Shown here: positions 12,729 to 24,436 of the stretch, one piece after another
Position numbering within the stretch: the first letter of the stretch is position 1
How the letters are laid out: every line of letters begins with the position of its first letter
NCBI GenBank assembly: GCA_920105625.2
Contig: OV050030.1
Coordinates: 97,233,152 to 97,297,151 of the forward strand
Length of the DNA: 64,000 nt
Reading direction: 5' to 3'
DNA from: Clusia tigrina
Taxonomy: Eukaryota > Arthropoda > Insecta > Diptera > Clusiidae
Position numbers and translations under genes: made by a program
Notes under the pieces: generated by a model
The model's database searches: none
What the model was told of the DNA's origin: nothing
What the model saw: only the letters and a program-made list of their open reading frames with translations

Positions 12729-12932
12729 ATTTTTAGGCTTTTTTCATATAAAACTCATCAAAAATTGATAATGTTATATATAAAAAAAACATTCTAACAT
12801 TCATTATACATGTATAATTAGTAAATAATAATAAATCAAAACAAAAAAATTAAAAAAAGCGTTTTCATATGAATTTCCATACAAATAGAAATAGTCCCTG
12901 TGGACCTTGTACTTCGTATAACCGTCGGAGGG

Positions 12933-13285
12933 TTAAATACTTAATAAATTAATTATAACCAAATTCTTCCAAACCCATTACATAATAACATATGATTATA
13001 TTAATCGGCTAAGGCTTTTTTGTCGTACCGATTACAGAAAAACTACTGGTCTTTTTTTAAATTTGTTTCATCTTCATTTTTCAGAATCAAATCTTGAAAA
13101 TAAAAAATATATGTATGTAACATTATTCTATACATATATATATGAACGCCAAACAGCCGCCTGTTTCCGTTTCTGTTATGTGCAAAAACATAAAACAGAT
13201 GGCGCCGAGCCTCAAAGTAAGCACCTCTTTATATGAAACATATGTAACGCAAAAGTGTGAAAAACTTCAGTTATATAATTAACTT
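12933..13285 (-). other. Tubulin-linked duplicated noncoding segment
   Basis: From 12937 to about 13211 this sequence matches 63726-64000 closely, including the run around GTCGTACCGATTACAG and GATGGCGCCGAGCCT. It lies upstream of the tubulin exon on the minus strand, so it is intron or 5' flank of the duplicated tubulin gene. No coding exon 1 is recognisable. I see nothing else in the last 70 bases. Confidence 0.6.
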
Positions 13286-13299
13286 CATGGATTGAATTG

Positions 13300-14160
13300 A
13301 CATGGCAAGAAAAAATGAATATTTAAGAAAACAAAATGCACAGAGTAGGCGCGTATTGCACAGAGCCGCTGTTTTGAGTAAAAAAAAAAAATAATATTCG
13401 AAGAAAAATACATTCATCCATTGAATTTGTTTCCTTAGATTGTATTGGTTTCCGCGGCAAATAATTCGTTATTCACATTATGATAGCAGTGGGACGGAGC
13501 AGTATCGTTTTCCCATTAAGAGATCCAGACGATTAAGAATACATTTGATTTAAAAAAGCAACATTAAATTGCAAAGAATATTTTTGATTATAACGACATA
13601 TAGTAAAATTATGACGCGCCGAAAAACAAATTAAGGGTCGCATAGAACGTATAAGCGATCGAAATAATGTGAGAGTATCTAGAAGTAGTTTAGCAAATTC
13701 AATAGTGAATTATAATTCGAACGATATTTGAATTGATTCGAGTAATGTGGCATTAAATTTATCTCCTGCAAATTTAGATTCATTTAATTGAAATGATTTA
13801 TCATTATGTTGTTCCATCTGTGTGCCTTACATATCCGCTCAAAGATTACATCAGGTAACAATGAACCATTTATTATGTTGTCATAAAGGTAAAGCTTACT
13901 TATCGCCATTTACTCAAAATACATTTGTTCAAAATCTTTTCGTTGGCCTTAATTCGGATGATCCAAAAATTATATTCAAATATACGTACTTATAATTCTT
14001 CAATTGCAGTGGTAAGTTCTGATGTCAAGTTGTCTGATACAACTTTGAATGGCGTTTATCATTTTAAAATACATGACATATTTTTGTGTTTTGTGCATGC
14101 GAAACACGAAAAAACAAAAATGTTTGTGTCTCTTTGGGAATTTATGTAGAGTAGGCCCGC
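13300..14160 (+). pseudogene. Remnant of a divergent Helitron, N-terminal region
   Basis: Scattered frames match the region upstream of the Rep domain in animal Helitron proteins. From about 13811 one frame reads a Cys-rich stretch with CCHKGKAYLSPF and then NTFVQNLF. Another (13925-14149) reads NIRTYNSSIAVVSS and YHFKIHDIF, the characteristic segment that in intact Helitrons precedes the helitron-like domain. Frequent stops and frameshifts show it is old. It is unlike H1 in sequence, so it is a second family. Ends were not located. Confidence 0.5.
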
Positions 14161-14439
14161 GTAAACGTTGTTACTTATGATTTCAATTTAGTTTAATGTT
14201 AAAGTGATTTTAATTTACATTCAATATAGTTTAATTAAATTAATTAAATTTATTTGAAACTAATTTTACATAATTTGTTGACTTTTGCCTTTCTCTAGTA
14301 GCTTTGTAATATTAATGTTAGCACGTTTAAATTTGTACAGTTTATATGCAACTCAATGCAAGTATTTTTTATTGGCGTTAGTGTGTTCTTATATGTTATG
14401 GTATTGTTTTTTATTGTAAGAGTGAAATATACGCACAAT
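14161..14439. other. AT-rich spacer
   Basis: This stretch holds AT-rich noncoding DNA with short TTAATTAAATT-type repeats. I see no coding potential or recognisable terminus. Confidence 0.5.
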
Positions 14440-15263
14440 TTCACATACGAGTATATGCTATTCGCATTCATTTTTGTTTCTGGGGGGTGAGTGAGTCGTT
14501 ATTTTCTCAAGCTCTGGATGAACTTTTCGTGGACATCCCTGATCTAAACCTAACTTACCCCAAATTTTTGAATTTCTCTAGAGTGCGGTCGAATTTCGTC
14601 GGCTGTTTTCCTCTAGTTTTCATTTTTCAGAATCTGATAATTCAAAATAACATTGGGCCAAAAAGTCGTTGTAGGTTTAACATACTGCTGAGTTCTATGT
14701 GTAGGTGGGAAGGTAGACTGAATGATACGCCCAATGTGTTCACCAACCAATTAAATAAATATTGTTTAGATCTCGAGATATGCATAGAATCATATAATAT
14801 AAAACTAATAACTATAGCACACCCTAACAACTCGTAGAACTGTTGATGTCCAACATACAATGTGTCAACAACACCAAAATGAACTGCCAACTAAACACAG
14901 CCTCACTTCACCTAACTTGGCGTATGCATAAGTAGCAGCCGGTAATCCAAATACTGCTCCTCATCCGACCGCTACAATTGACAACAATGACATGTCTGAA
15001 CTATAGAATTTGCTGAAACAATTAGACTCACAAATGTCTACCATGATAAATATTATCAATATGCTGATCACTAAATTGAATGAACAAGGAAAGTAATTTG
15101 AATCTGGAATGTTAATGGACTCAGTCAATATATTCCTGAACTTAAGACTTTTATTCACGTTAACCATGTAGACATACTGTTAATATCTGAGAAGCATTTT
15201 ACAAAAAAAAGCTTTATAAAAATTCCAAATTACTCAATTTATCATATAAGTCATCTTGACAAC
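14440..15263 (+). mobile_element. Jockey J2-B, 5' portion
   Basis: The segment is collinear with 48410-49225 (J2-C) and partly with 18923-19500 (J2-A). It contains a possible ORF1-region frame of unknown function (14487-14837), then the start of an endonuclease domain near 15090-15240 with stops. At 15264 it is interrupted by J3, and the last 11 bases before the break (15253-15263) recur after J3 as a target duplication. Confidence 0.65.
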
Positions 15264-15479
15264 ATCCTCCTATCAAAAGCGCAATTGGGTCCTGGGCAAA
15301 AACTGATAGGGAGAAAGCAATTATATTTGCCAATCACCTTACTGGGGTCTTTAAGCCGTTTCCACCAACTTCACAGCAAGAGGAATAGGAGGTATTTAAT
15401 CTTCTCAATAGTCCAGGACAATCAGAGTTATCTATCACGCCCTTTACAAAAAAGGAAATACATAACGCTGTGCACAGGA

Positions 15480-16773
15480 CACTGAATGTGTAAAAGGCAC
15501 CGAGCTACGACCAGATGACACGTAAAATATTAAAGGAACTGTCAAATAAAGGAATAGATGTGGATATTTTCCGCGTCAATGGAAAGTTGCCGAAATTATT
15601 GTCATCCCTAAACCCGGGAAGCCCTTGGAGAAAGTCACTTCTTTTAGACCAATTAGCCTTTTGCCAATTGTTTCCAAAAGGTTTGAAAAGCTCCTGTTAA
15701 ATAAACTTAAACCAATTCTGCTCAAAAAGGAGATAATACCCAATCATCAGTTTGGATTTAGGGAACACCCTGCCACAACAGAACAAGTGCACCGAGTGTA
15801 CAGCATAATAAGAATAGCTCTTGAGGAAAACCGTTATTGTACAACTGCTTTCCTAGATAGAACAAAGGCGTTCGATAAAGTATGGCACCCTGGCTTACTA
15901 TTTAAACTAAAAAAGTTACTACCTCACACGTTTGATGATATCTTGAAGAGCGGCATTTCAGAGTAAAGGCCAATGAAGAAGGCACTGAACTGTTCTCTAT
16001 AAAGTTGGGTGTACCACAAGGCAGTGTTCTAGGTCCTGTGATCTACACTATCTACACGGCTGACCTTCCACTGACGGAGAATACAAAAATTACAAACCTA
16101 CGCGGATGATACTGACATAATGGCTACAAGCAACAACAACATAATCGCTACAAATTATCTCCAAAAAAACTTGGATAAGCTCCAAATCTGGCTAAATAAA
16201 TGGAGGATTAAGGTGAATGCAACTAAGTCTGTGCAAGTAACCTTCAGCTTAAAACAGAAGTCTTGTCCATCAGGGGTACTAAATAATTGTCAACTGCCCC
16301 AATCCGAAGACGTCAAATATTTAGGACTACACCTTGATCGACGTCTGACATGTCAGAAGCATATTCTGACGAAGAGAAAAAAAATTGGAATCAAGCTTAC
16401 TTCCTTATATTGGCTCTTGGGGTATAAATCCCAGTTGTCGCTTGACAATAAACTGCTCGTTTATAACACAATCCTAAAACCCAAATGGACATATGGTATA
16501 TAGCTATGGGGCTCAGCGGCAAAAACTAATATAAAAATCATTGAGAGATTCCAATCAGAAATATTACGCATGATAGTAAAGGCTCCATGGTTCGTCAGGA
16601 ATGATATAATACGTCACGACCTAAACATCCCTACTGTCGACGAGGAAATATCAAGATACAGTATTAAATACCTGGAAGGGCTAAATAAGCATCCTAATAT
16701 ACTAGCTTCAAATCTTCTGGAGAGGACAGGCACAACACGGCGACTGAAGCGAGCAACACCACTCAATTTATAA
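15480..16773 (+). pseudogene. J3 ORF2 reverse transcriptase, broken
   Basis: The jockey polymerase is spread over several frames: a linker piece in 15515-15620, FRPISLLPIVSKRFEK then HQFGFRE and DKVWHPGLLFKLKK in 15625-15966, GVPQGSVLGP... near 16010 in another frame, and an intact YADDTD at 16099-16116. From 16120 the thumb region reads to a TAG at 16501-16503, then resumes in frame (16504-16773) through LWGSAAKTN and HPNILASNLLE. At least two frameshifts and one nonsense codon are present. Confidence 0.82.
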
Positions 16774-16782
16774 TAATAATTA

Positions 16783-18705
16783 TACCCTTCACCTTTAAAA
16801 AAGGTAAATAGGGTATACTAACTTTGTGCTTTTGAGAGGGGTTGGAATTTCGAGAAGGAGGCGTGGTAGGTATGGACATATATATACAGATATGATCAGA
16901 AAGAATCACTTTCTAAGCAATTTTTATTTTGTCCGTCCGTCTGTCCGTCTGTCCGTCTGTGGCCACTTTTTTTCTACACCGTTAGAGCTATCTTAATGAA
17001 ACTTTGCAAAAGTATAGTCTGGACAAAGACACAGAACCAGATTGCTATATGGGCCGATTTGGACAAAGACCACGCCTACCTCCCATATAAGGAACTTTTT
17101 TCACCTTTTTTAAAATGACTATAACTTCGGTCCGATTGATGGAATCGTGTCGCAATTTGGCATTTATGGAGATGTAGCTCCTACTAAAGACTGTGCAAAA
17201 AGTGGGCGGTATATATTAACTGTCACGCCCAGTTTTAACAAATATTCATAACTTAAGATCTTATAGCGATTTATGGACGAAATTTTACATGAAGAAACAT
17301 GTGGACATTATAAAGCTACCTGCAACAAATGAGGCAAAAGACACGCCCACTTTTGATATAGGGAACTTTCGGGTCTAAAATTAAAATTAGCCTACCTATG
17401 CTCGTATTGATGCCAGCGGAATAAACATTTGCAGAAACATACATGGGGTCCATAATAGTGTGTGTGCAGAATATGGAGATTATAATACAACTGCCACGCC
17501 CACAATTAGCCAAAAATCATTACTAGGTTCCTATGAAAGATTTTTCAACGAAATTTCACATGAAGGTTGCGGGTACTAACATTAAACACAACACAAAAAA
17601 TGGGCGTGTTATTTCTACAGCCACACCCACTATTCACATATTATTATAACTTACGACCTATATAATATTTTTGGACGCAATTTTACATTAGTACGTATAT
17701 GGACCCTACAAAGCCATGTACAAGATTCGGAGTCGATCAGATGAAGGATACGCCTCCCTCCTATATAATGAACTTTGGGGACCCCACTTAAAGACAGTTA
17801 CCCTATCTATGCTTCTAGTGATGATATATGAAAACAAATTGGTAGATGTATACACTGGGTCTGTACTAGCATGTATTCCAAATATGGGCAGATTATTACT
17901 ACTGCCACGCCCACAATTTGCCCAAAATCATTACTAGGTTCGTATTAAAATTTTTCAACGATATTTCACAGGAAAGTTGCGGGTACTAACATTAAACACC
18001 ACAAAAAAATGGGCGTGTTATTTTTACAGCCACGCCCACTATTGGCATATTATTATAACTTTCGACCTATACAATATTTTTGGACGAAATTTTATATTAG
18101 TACGTATATAGACCCAACCAAGCCATATACAAGATTCGGGGTCGATCAGATGAAGGATACGCCTCCCTCCCATATAATGAACTTTGGGGACCCCATTTAA
18201 AGACAACTATCCTATCTATGCTTCTAATGATGATATATGATACCAATTTGGTATATGTATACACTGGGTCTGTACTAGCACGCATTCCAAATATGGGCAG
18301 ATTATTACCACTGCCACGCCCACAAGTAACCAAAAATCATTACTAGGTTCCTATTAAAGATTTTTCTACGAAATTTCACAGGAAGGTTGCAGGTACTAAC
18401 ATTAAACACTACATAAAAAATCGGCGTATTATTTCTACAGCCTAGCCCACTATTGACATATATGTAAATATAACTTACGACCTATACACAAATTTTTAAC
18501 AAAATTTTATATTAGTGGTTATATTGACACATGCACAAGATATAATCAATTCACACGATATAATCAATTCAAGGTACCCTACTGAAAATAACCGTAGATA
18601 TGCTAATAATGATGATTTATGAAGAAAACATCCCCATTGTTGAACTCGCACGCTCAAGAAAAGGTAAAGGGTATTTCGTAGTCGGTCTAACCCGACTTCA
18701 GATTT
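16783..18705. repeat. Repeat R1, 1.9 kb with internal ~411-bp tandem units
   Basis: R1 begins with a short palindromic block (TACCCTTCACCTTT... AGGGTATACTAAC), has a (CCGTCTGT)n run at 16931-16961, and then about three tandem units of roughly 411 bp starting at ACTAGGTTC (about 17521, 17933 and 18343), preceded by a shorter diverged unit. Each unit carries two copies of a GCCACGCCCAC-type motif about 200 bp apart. It ends near AAAGGTAAAGGGTAT plus about 20 bp. No protein is encoded. A second copy (R2) is at 46483-48394. The family is not known to me by name. Confidence 0.7.
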
Positions 18706-18904
18706 CTTTACTCGTTTTCTAATGCAATAGTTCTGAACTAACCTTATGGGAGATTAGCACTGGCTCCTCTTCCTCATGTTGATTTAAATAACTCTTTAAA
18801 AAATTAATTTGTGTATTTATTTATGTAGTTGTTTAATATTGTTACTTAATTTGATGATTGCCCCAAGAATGCAAATAAACATGTAGTTTCAAAAATAAAA
18901 TAAA
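18706..18904 (+). other. J3 3' UTR remainder and A-rich tail
   Basis: After R1 the noncoding end of J3 resumes, contains GCAAATAAAC near 18872 as a possible polyadenylation region, and ends in AAAAATAAAATAAA. The target duplication follows directly. Confidence 0.5.
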
Positions 18905-18915
18905 ATCCTGACAAC

Positions 18916-20971
18916 AGAACTAGGTAGGTGGTAAGTAGACTGAAGGTTACGCCCAATGTGTTCACCAACCAATTAAATAAATATTGTTTAGATGTCGAGA
19001 TATGCATATAATCTTATAATATATATAACTACTAACTATAGCAAACCCTAACAACTCGTGGAACTATTGATGTCCAACGTACAATGTGTCAACAACACCA
19101 AAATGAACTGCCAACTAAATACAGCCTCATTTCACCTAACTTGGCGTATGCATAAGTAGCAGCTGGTAATCCAAATACTGCTCCTCATCCGACCGCTACA
19201 ACTGACAACAATGACATGACTGAACTAAAAAATTTGCTGAAACAATTAGACTCACAAATGTCTACCATGATAAATATTTTCAATAAGCTGATCACTAAGT
19301 TGAATGAACAAGGAAAGAAATTTGAAAGTAGCTGTCTGGAATATTAATGGACTCAGTCAACATATTCTTGAACTTAAGACTTTTATTCACGTTAACCAAG
19401 TAGACATACTGTTAATATCTGAAACGCATTTTACAGAAAAAAGCTTTATAAAGGTTCCAAATTACTCAATTTATCATATATGTAGGTTATCCTGACAACA
19501 GAGCCCGTGGTGATTCCGCAATAATTACAAACAATAAATTCAAGTGTATTGAAAAGTAAAATTATAGCACAAACTACCTTCAGGTTACAACAGTAACGCG
19601 ATTGTGTTGCCACATCAAAGTATGTTGTATCATATCAAAGCCGTTTGTATTGACATATCAAAGCACTCCCCTAACATATTATAGATTATTAAGCACTCCT
19701 CTAACATATTATTAATATATTATTACACATAGTCATAATAAACTTACGGATTGGAATCATCTTCGTACAATTTTGGAATAATGACTTGACATAAACATCT
19801 CATTGAAAAACTATAAAGAAATTGACAGAACAGTAGTATACATAAGCGATAATATAATTTACGCCGTAATTAGTTCTACCAGCAACAAAAGTACGAAATT
19901 CCCACAGCAATCAAGAAAAGCATCAGAGAGAAGAGGAAACTGAGAAGACAATGGCGACTCTTACGGTTACTAGAGGACAAGAATAGAGATTTAAGAGATA
20001 TGTTAAAACGTGACAAAGATGAAAAACTAGAAAAGTACCTTACTAATTTAGAATCCACAAGGACTACTCGTTGTGGAACGCCACCAAAAAAAATTGCGAA
20101 TGCAATTTTATATCATCCGACACTTAAAACTTCAGACAACATGTGGGTTCGAACTTATATATATAAAACCGAAGTATTGAATGATCCACTTCCAATAAAT
20201 ATTTACAAATTAAATTAATGAAATATTGAATGAACAATTGTCGCAGCTGACCCACCAAACAATAAAAATATAGCTATCAACACAAAAATTAAAAATAAAA
20301 CTCTCCTGGATATTCACATAAAATTCTAAAAGAACTGCTGACAAAGCAGTTACATACACCCGGAATTTATTTGAAGAATAAAGCGTGGAAACTTCCCGAA
20401 ATTATTGCCATTCCGAAAACAAATAGCTGACGCCAACTCTATCAATAATTTTTTTTATATTGGTTTTTGATCGTCTGGAGCCTATCTTAGAAAGCCGAAA
20501 CATAATTCCTTGCCATCAGTTCGGATGCAGATATAAACACTCCACAAATCAGTAAGTTCATAGAATAGAGCATAAAATAGCAACTGAAATTGACAAAAAA
20601 TTACTTGCTTGTCAGTATACCTTGATTTTCCAAAGCCATTTGATAGCACAAAGGACTACTGCACAGGTTATAGCTGCAAAAAATCTCCAACAAATACTTG
20701 AAAAAACTTTACCTTAGTTTGGAAAGTGGAAAATCCAAATAAATGGCGATAAGACGTTCCAAGTCATTTACACTAATAGGAGGACTAAGTCAGATTAAGA
20801 TTGACACTAAAGCTAAATACCTGGGTATACCAATTGATGCCAAACTATTATGGAAAGAGCACATCATACAAAAGAAAAACGAAGTAAAAAATAGATTCAG
20901 ATAACTGTACTGGCTGTTAGGGAAACAATCGAATCTTTCCCTAAAAAATAAAATCGTGATTTATAAGACAA
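18916..20971 (+). mobile_element. Jockey J2-A, degenerate copy cut by Helitron H1
   Basis: After a seven-base continuation of J2-B, J2 starts again within its 5' region (about 18923). The endonuclease N-terminus is readable at 19304-19495: KVAVWNINGLSQHI and LLISETHFTEKS. The pre-RT region follows (20000-20218), then a badly deleted RT region with no YADD. Near the end GTACTGGCTGTTAGGG and the thumb sequence match J2-C. The copy ends at 20971, where the 3' terminus of Helitron H1 begins. Confidence 0.7.
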
Positions 20972-21090
20972 CTAGCTGACCCCGCAGGCGTTGCCCTGCA
21001 TGAAATTATGTGTTTTGAAAAGAAAAGGAAGTGGAATTTATATTGTGTTGAAAATCATATATTTGCGATTTTTCTACATTTTTTTCAATG

Positions 21091-23132
21091 TCACGCAGCT
21101 TGATAAACAACATTTTTTGTTTTCTGTTCCGGTGCGTAAATGTACAGAGAAGATGGTTTTCCAACTCGTGTACACGCCACGTATAGCTGGCCGTGTGAAA
21201 AACATGGCATTTCCAGATTTAGGCCACAAACTTCCTGCGACTGTCCTTGTGATCTGTTGATTGTCATCGCAAATGCAAGTTTCACTGGAAACTGAATACG
21301 TTTGAACTGAAATGGCAAATCGTTGGAACTCAAAGGAATTCGTGGAATCAAGCATTCTGCCCCCTTGTAAGTCCCTTTCAAAATTCTTGCAACTATCACA
21401 TTATTCGATAGCTGCGCCACAATCAGCCGGGTTCCATAACACACGTTCGGCGCATGAAGATTGCGAAGCATAATAATGAAAGATGCAACTTTGAGACGCA
21501 AATGATGCGGCGGCATGCCAGGCAAATCCAAAGAATTTAGAATTCCACTGGATAATTCACGGCTTCGTCTTCATTTTCAACACGATCGATCGATTTGTAT
21601 GAGCGCAAATCTCCCGGAATTTGACTTTGAATCATCCAGTTTAAGTCATTAACATCGGTATTTTTGGCAGCTAAAGTTGCGCGTGCACTCAACTAATCGT
21701 AGTTACGATAATTTTGGCCAATGTTCGGATAAACATTCAAGATGAGTTCAGCTTTCGTTGAAGTGAATTGACAAATGGCAGGTGGAATTGTTATCAAACC
21801 ACTGGAAGTATCAACCGGAATTTGCCCATTTCCTATTCTTAGCAGTTCTTTAGAGAAAACTTCTGCGGTGCTATCCTGTTGCAGGAACACTCGCATATTC
21901 ATAGTCAATCGTATGGTTTTCACGTACCGCCACAAATACGATGACTTGAGATATGCGTTCAATTCATCCGCCGCTGTAGATTTCGGAATAACAGGAAGTG
22001 TTTGTCGAAAATCGCCTGCTAACAGTATCATTGCGCCACTAAAGCGACGATAATTATTCCGCAGATCTTTCATTGATCTGTCAAGTGCTTCTAGAGACCG
22101 TTTGTGAGCCATTGTGCACTCATCCCATACTATCAGTTTACAATTTTTCAACACTTTTGCCATAGCTGATTGCTTTGAAATGTTGCAAACAGGTGTTTCA
22201 TTGATTTGCATGTTTAACGGAAGCTTCAGTGCCGAATATGGCGTTCTTCCACCTTCTAGTAGAGTTGCAGCAATCTCAGTAGATGCGAGAGCGAACGCAA
22301 TGCCATTTTGCGATCGTATTTTTGCCAAAATCAATGATATCAGGAACGTTTTCCCAGTTCCGCCGGGCGCATCAAGAAAAAATAGTCCACCGTTTCCATC
22401 ATTGACAGCCTTCATCAATTCATAATACGCACTCTTTTGCTGCTCATTCAATAATGGAACATTTCTTTGTACTTGTTGTTCCAAAATTATTCTGTCATAT
22501 GCACGCTCATGTTCCATTTCACGATTCAGCTCATCTCTGATTTGACGATTTGGCGGTTGCATATGAATTTCAGTCAATAGTTTGCCACTCATAAGCAAAC
22601 ACAAATCTTCAATCAACACCAATGCTTCATTGTAGATGTCATCGTTCATTTTAAATTCTGAATTCCATGTTGCCACTCGAATACGATGTAAAATGTCTTT
22701 GGCAATGTAATATTTGTACGTATCCCATAATTGACGCGGATTTGAAGGCTGACATGTCGAAATGATTATCGCGAAAAGTGTGCGAACTTCAGTGGCATGC
22801 GAAGTAGCTATCGCATGGTCCATCGTTTGATTCCAGTGATTATCTTGTTCCAGCAATTGTAATTGCTGGCATGCTTCTCGAAAAGTTGCACACACCGTAC
22901 CATTCACAGTACGCAATGACTCAAATGAAGTTCAACCGCGTACATTAATCAATAGCAACCGAAGGTAGAAGCAATCGTCGTTTTTCGGGTGGATTGTGTA
23001 AATTCGTCCTAATGCATTAGTTGAGAACACACCTAGATGTCCATCTACTTGCTTTCTGCGTAACCATTTCTTCGACGATGCATTCCATGAATAATATTGC
23101 GGAATAAAGCAAAGTTCTCGCAAACGGATCAC
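21091..23132 (-). pseudogene. H1 PIF1-like helicase domain, broken
   Basis: The minus-strand frame from 23132 reads through a TGA at 22932-22934 into a long open stretch (22916-21693) with Walker A DAPGGTGKTFLIS, Walker B IVWDECTMAHK and LLAGDFRQTLPVIP, all typical of Helitron helicases. A TAG at 21693-21695 replaces a conserved Trp. A one-base deletion near 21545 then shifts the frame to the C-terminal part (21531-21091) with motifs RIQFPVKLAFAMTINRSQGQ and LYVACTRV. The ATPase residues are intact; the gene is dead. Confidence 0.9.
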
Positions 23133-23156
23133 TGGCGCCAGTTGAGAAAAAACTCG

Positions 23157-24378
23157 TCAATGTTGTTGCTGGTGGTGTTTCCGCTCGCTGTCCTGCATTC
23201 TCTGGGTTGAAAAACACTCTTTCTCCAAATGAACTGCGAGATGCACAACAGTCGGAAAACGCTCATGAATTACAAAAGAAAATATTCTCCAAAGCGTTTC
23301 ATTGCAGTTCACGTATCGACCCATTTGATACTTGCTGATCTCATCTCGTTCAAGACCAATAACCGCCATGTCGCTTCCTTTGGTGACGTACTTGCAAACA
23401 TATTTGATCGATTTCACAGAACTGCAATACTCAACATTGATATGAATTTTGAATGTCTTAGACAATATTGGCGAATATGGTACGATCCATGTGTTGTCAA
23501 CTTCGATATTCACTCCTCAAAATTGAATGCTGAATGTTCTGCCTTTGTTCTCTAATGAGCGATGCCGATAGAGTGGATATCCATCATTTCCAGTTTGCGT
23601 TTCCGAAAGAAAAGCACGTGGATAGTGTTTCGTGCATTTATTGTCAGACATACAAACCGAAGTGGGATTGTAGTGTCCGCAAGGTCCATGAACCATATTG
23701 ATTTTCACCGCTTCGTATAATTCTGGATCTATCTCTGGATCAGGAATTTCCGCAGAAATGATGTCACCAATTTGATCTGGTGTAATCTTGTCCACCATCC
23801 AAAGAAGAATGTGTGCGTGCGGCAAACCTCTTTTTTGCCACTCAACAGAGTGCATCCAGCATCTAACAGCACCATATATACGTTGCTTCACGATAAAGTC
23901 CATCAAATATCGTAGCTGTTCTTTGAAAACTCGTGATGTGACATCGTGACGATCGCTTGCTGATTGACCGCGATTCAATAATTCCGTTATCTGTGGGCTA
24001 TTTGGATTGCAAGTGAATGTAACAAACAAATCCGGCCGTCCATAATTCCGCACGTATGTCATCGCATCCTGCGAGTACCCGTGCATGTGCCTTGGGCTGC
24101 CAATGTATGTTGATGGCAAAATCGTGAGTCGGCCAAGGTTTGCCACATCTTCATCGCTATTGACGCATCTCGCAAGTGAATATACTCTTCAGATCGAAGC
24201 TTGGTCTGATTGAAGCGAATAAAATTGAGTCGTTCTGTCTCCATCGTCACGTACACATCAACTGCATACTGTTGAAATAATTGGCGATATCTCAAGAGAT
24301 GGTTGTCAATTCCTTCACGAATCATCAATCGATACGCGTAAAAGTTCATTGCACCGACCTTCTTATTTTTATCGACAC
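23157..24378 (-). pseudogene. H1 Rep (HUH endonuclease) domain, broken
   Basis: This is the Helitron rolling-circle initiator. From the intron acceptor at 24379 the frame reads MNFYAYRLMIRE, shifts near 24130 to the segment with HMHGYSQDAM and FVTFTCNPN, and contains the metal-binding HUH motif as LPHAHIL (codons at 23811-23822). After another frame break near 23515 the two-tyrosine catalytic motif appears as YVCKYVTKG (about 23380-23410). Both signature motifs of the nuclease survive although at least two frameshifts separate them. Confidence 0.88.
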
Positions 24379-24436
24379 CTAAAAGTTAACAAAAAATGAA
24401 GTTACAATCAAGAGTGTTTGTTTTTGTTTTACTAAC
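24379..24436 (-). other. Short intron (58 bp) in H1
   Basis: On the minus strand GTTAGT follows an Asn-Gly codon pair and TTAACTTTTAG precedes the next coding block. Removing the 58 bp joins coding sequence on both sides in a way that matches Helitron proteins. Splicing is inferred. Confidence 0.6.

Larger units (their letters stand above)
11367..12932 (+). mobile_element. piggyBac-type element in the T1 intron/upstream region
   Basis: About 1.57 kb present in T1 but absent from the otherwise collinear T2 copy (63664-64000). The right end reads GGAGGG followed by TTAA (12933-12936), the obligatory piggyBac target; the right terminus in reverse begins CCCTCCGACGG. The left end is degenerate and has lost its TTAA. 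The related pieces AAGGTCC...AGGGAC inside both ends support a terminal/subterminal inverted structure. The transposase remnant reads on the plus strand. Confidence 0.8.
15264..18904 (+). mobile_element. Jockey J3, 5'-truncated, inserted in J2-B; contains R1
   Basis: J3 starts abruptly in the linker before its reverse transcriptase (15264), ends ORF2 at 16773, and has a 3' UTR interrupted by repeat R1 (about 16783-18705). The UTR resumes and ends in an A-rich tail (18885-18904). The duplication ATCTTGACAAC (15253-15263) / ATCCTGACAAC (18905-18915) brackets it. Its RT differs from both J1 and J2, so it is a third jockey family in the window. Confidence 0.75.

Noticed and set aside
16931..16961. 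Independent microsatellite (CCGTCTGT)n
   Set aside because: It occurs at the same place in R2 (46630-46656), so it is an internal part of the R repeat.
17716..18200. Short open frames in R1 and R2 (for example 17716-17937, 18009-18200 and 47424-47645)
   Set aside because: They are short, lie in tandem DNA repeats, overlap on both strands and repeat simply because the DNA repeats.
17510..18660. CRISPR-like or satellite array
   Set aside because: Units are about 411 bp, only about three per copy, and occur in two dispersed elements. There are no short repeats with unique spacers, and this is a eukaryotic genome.
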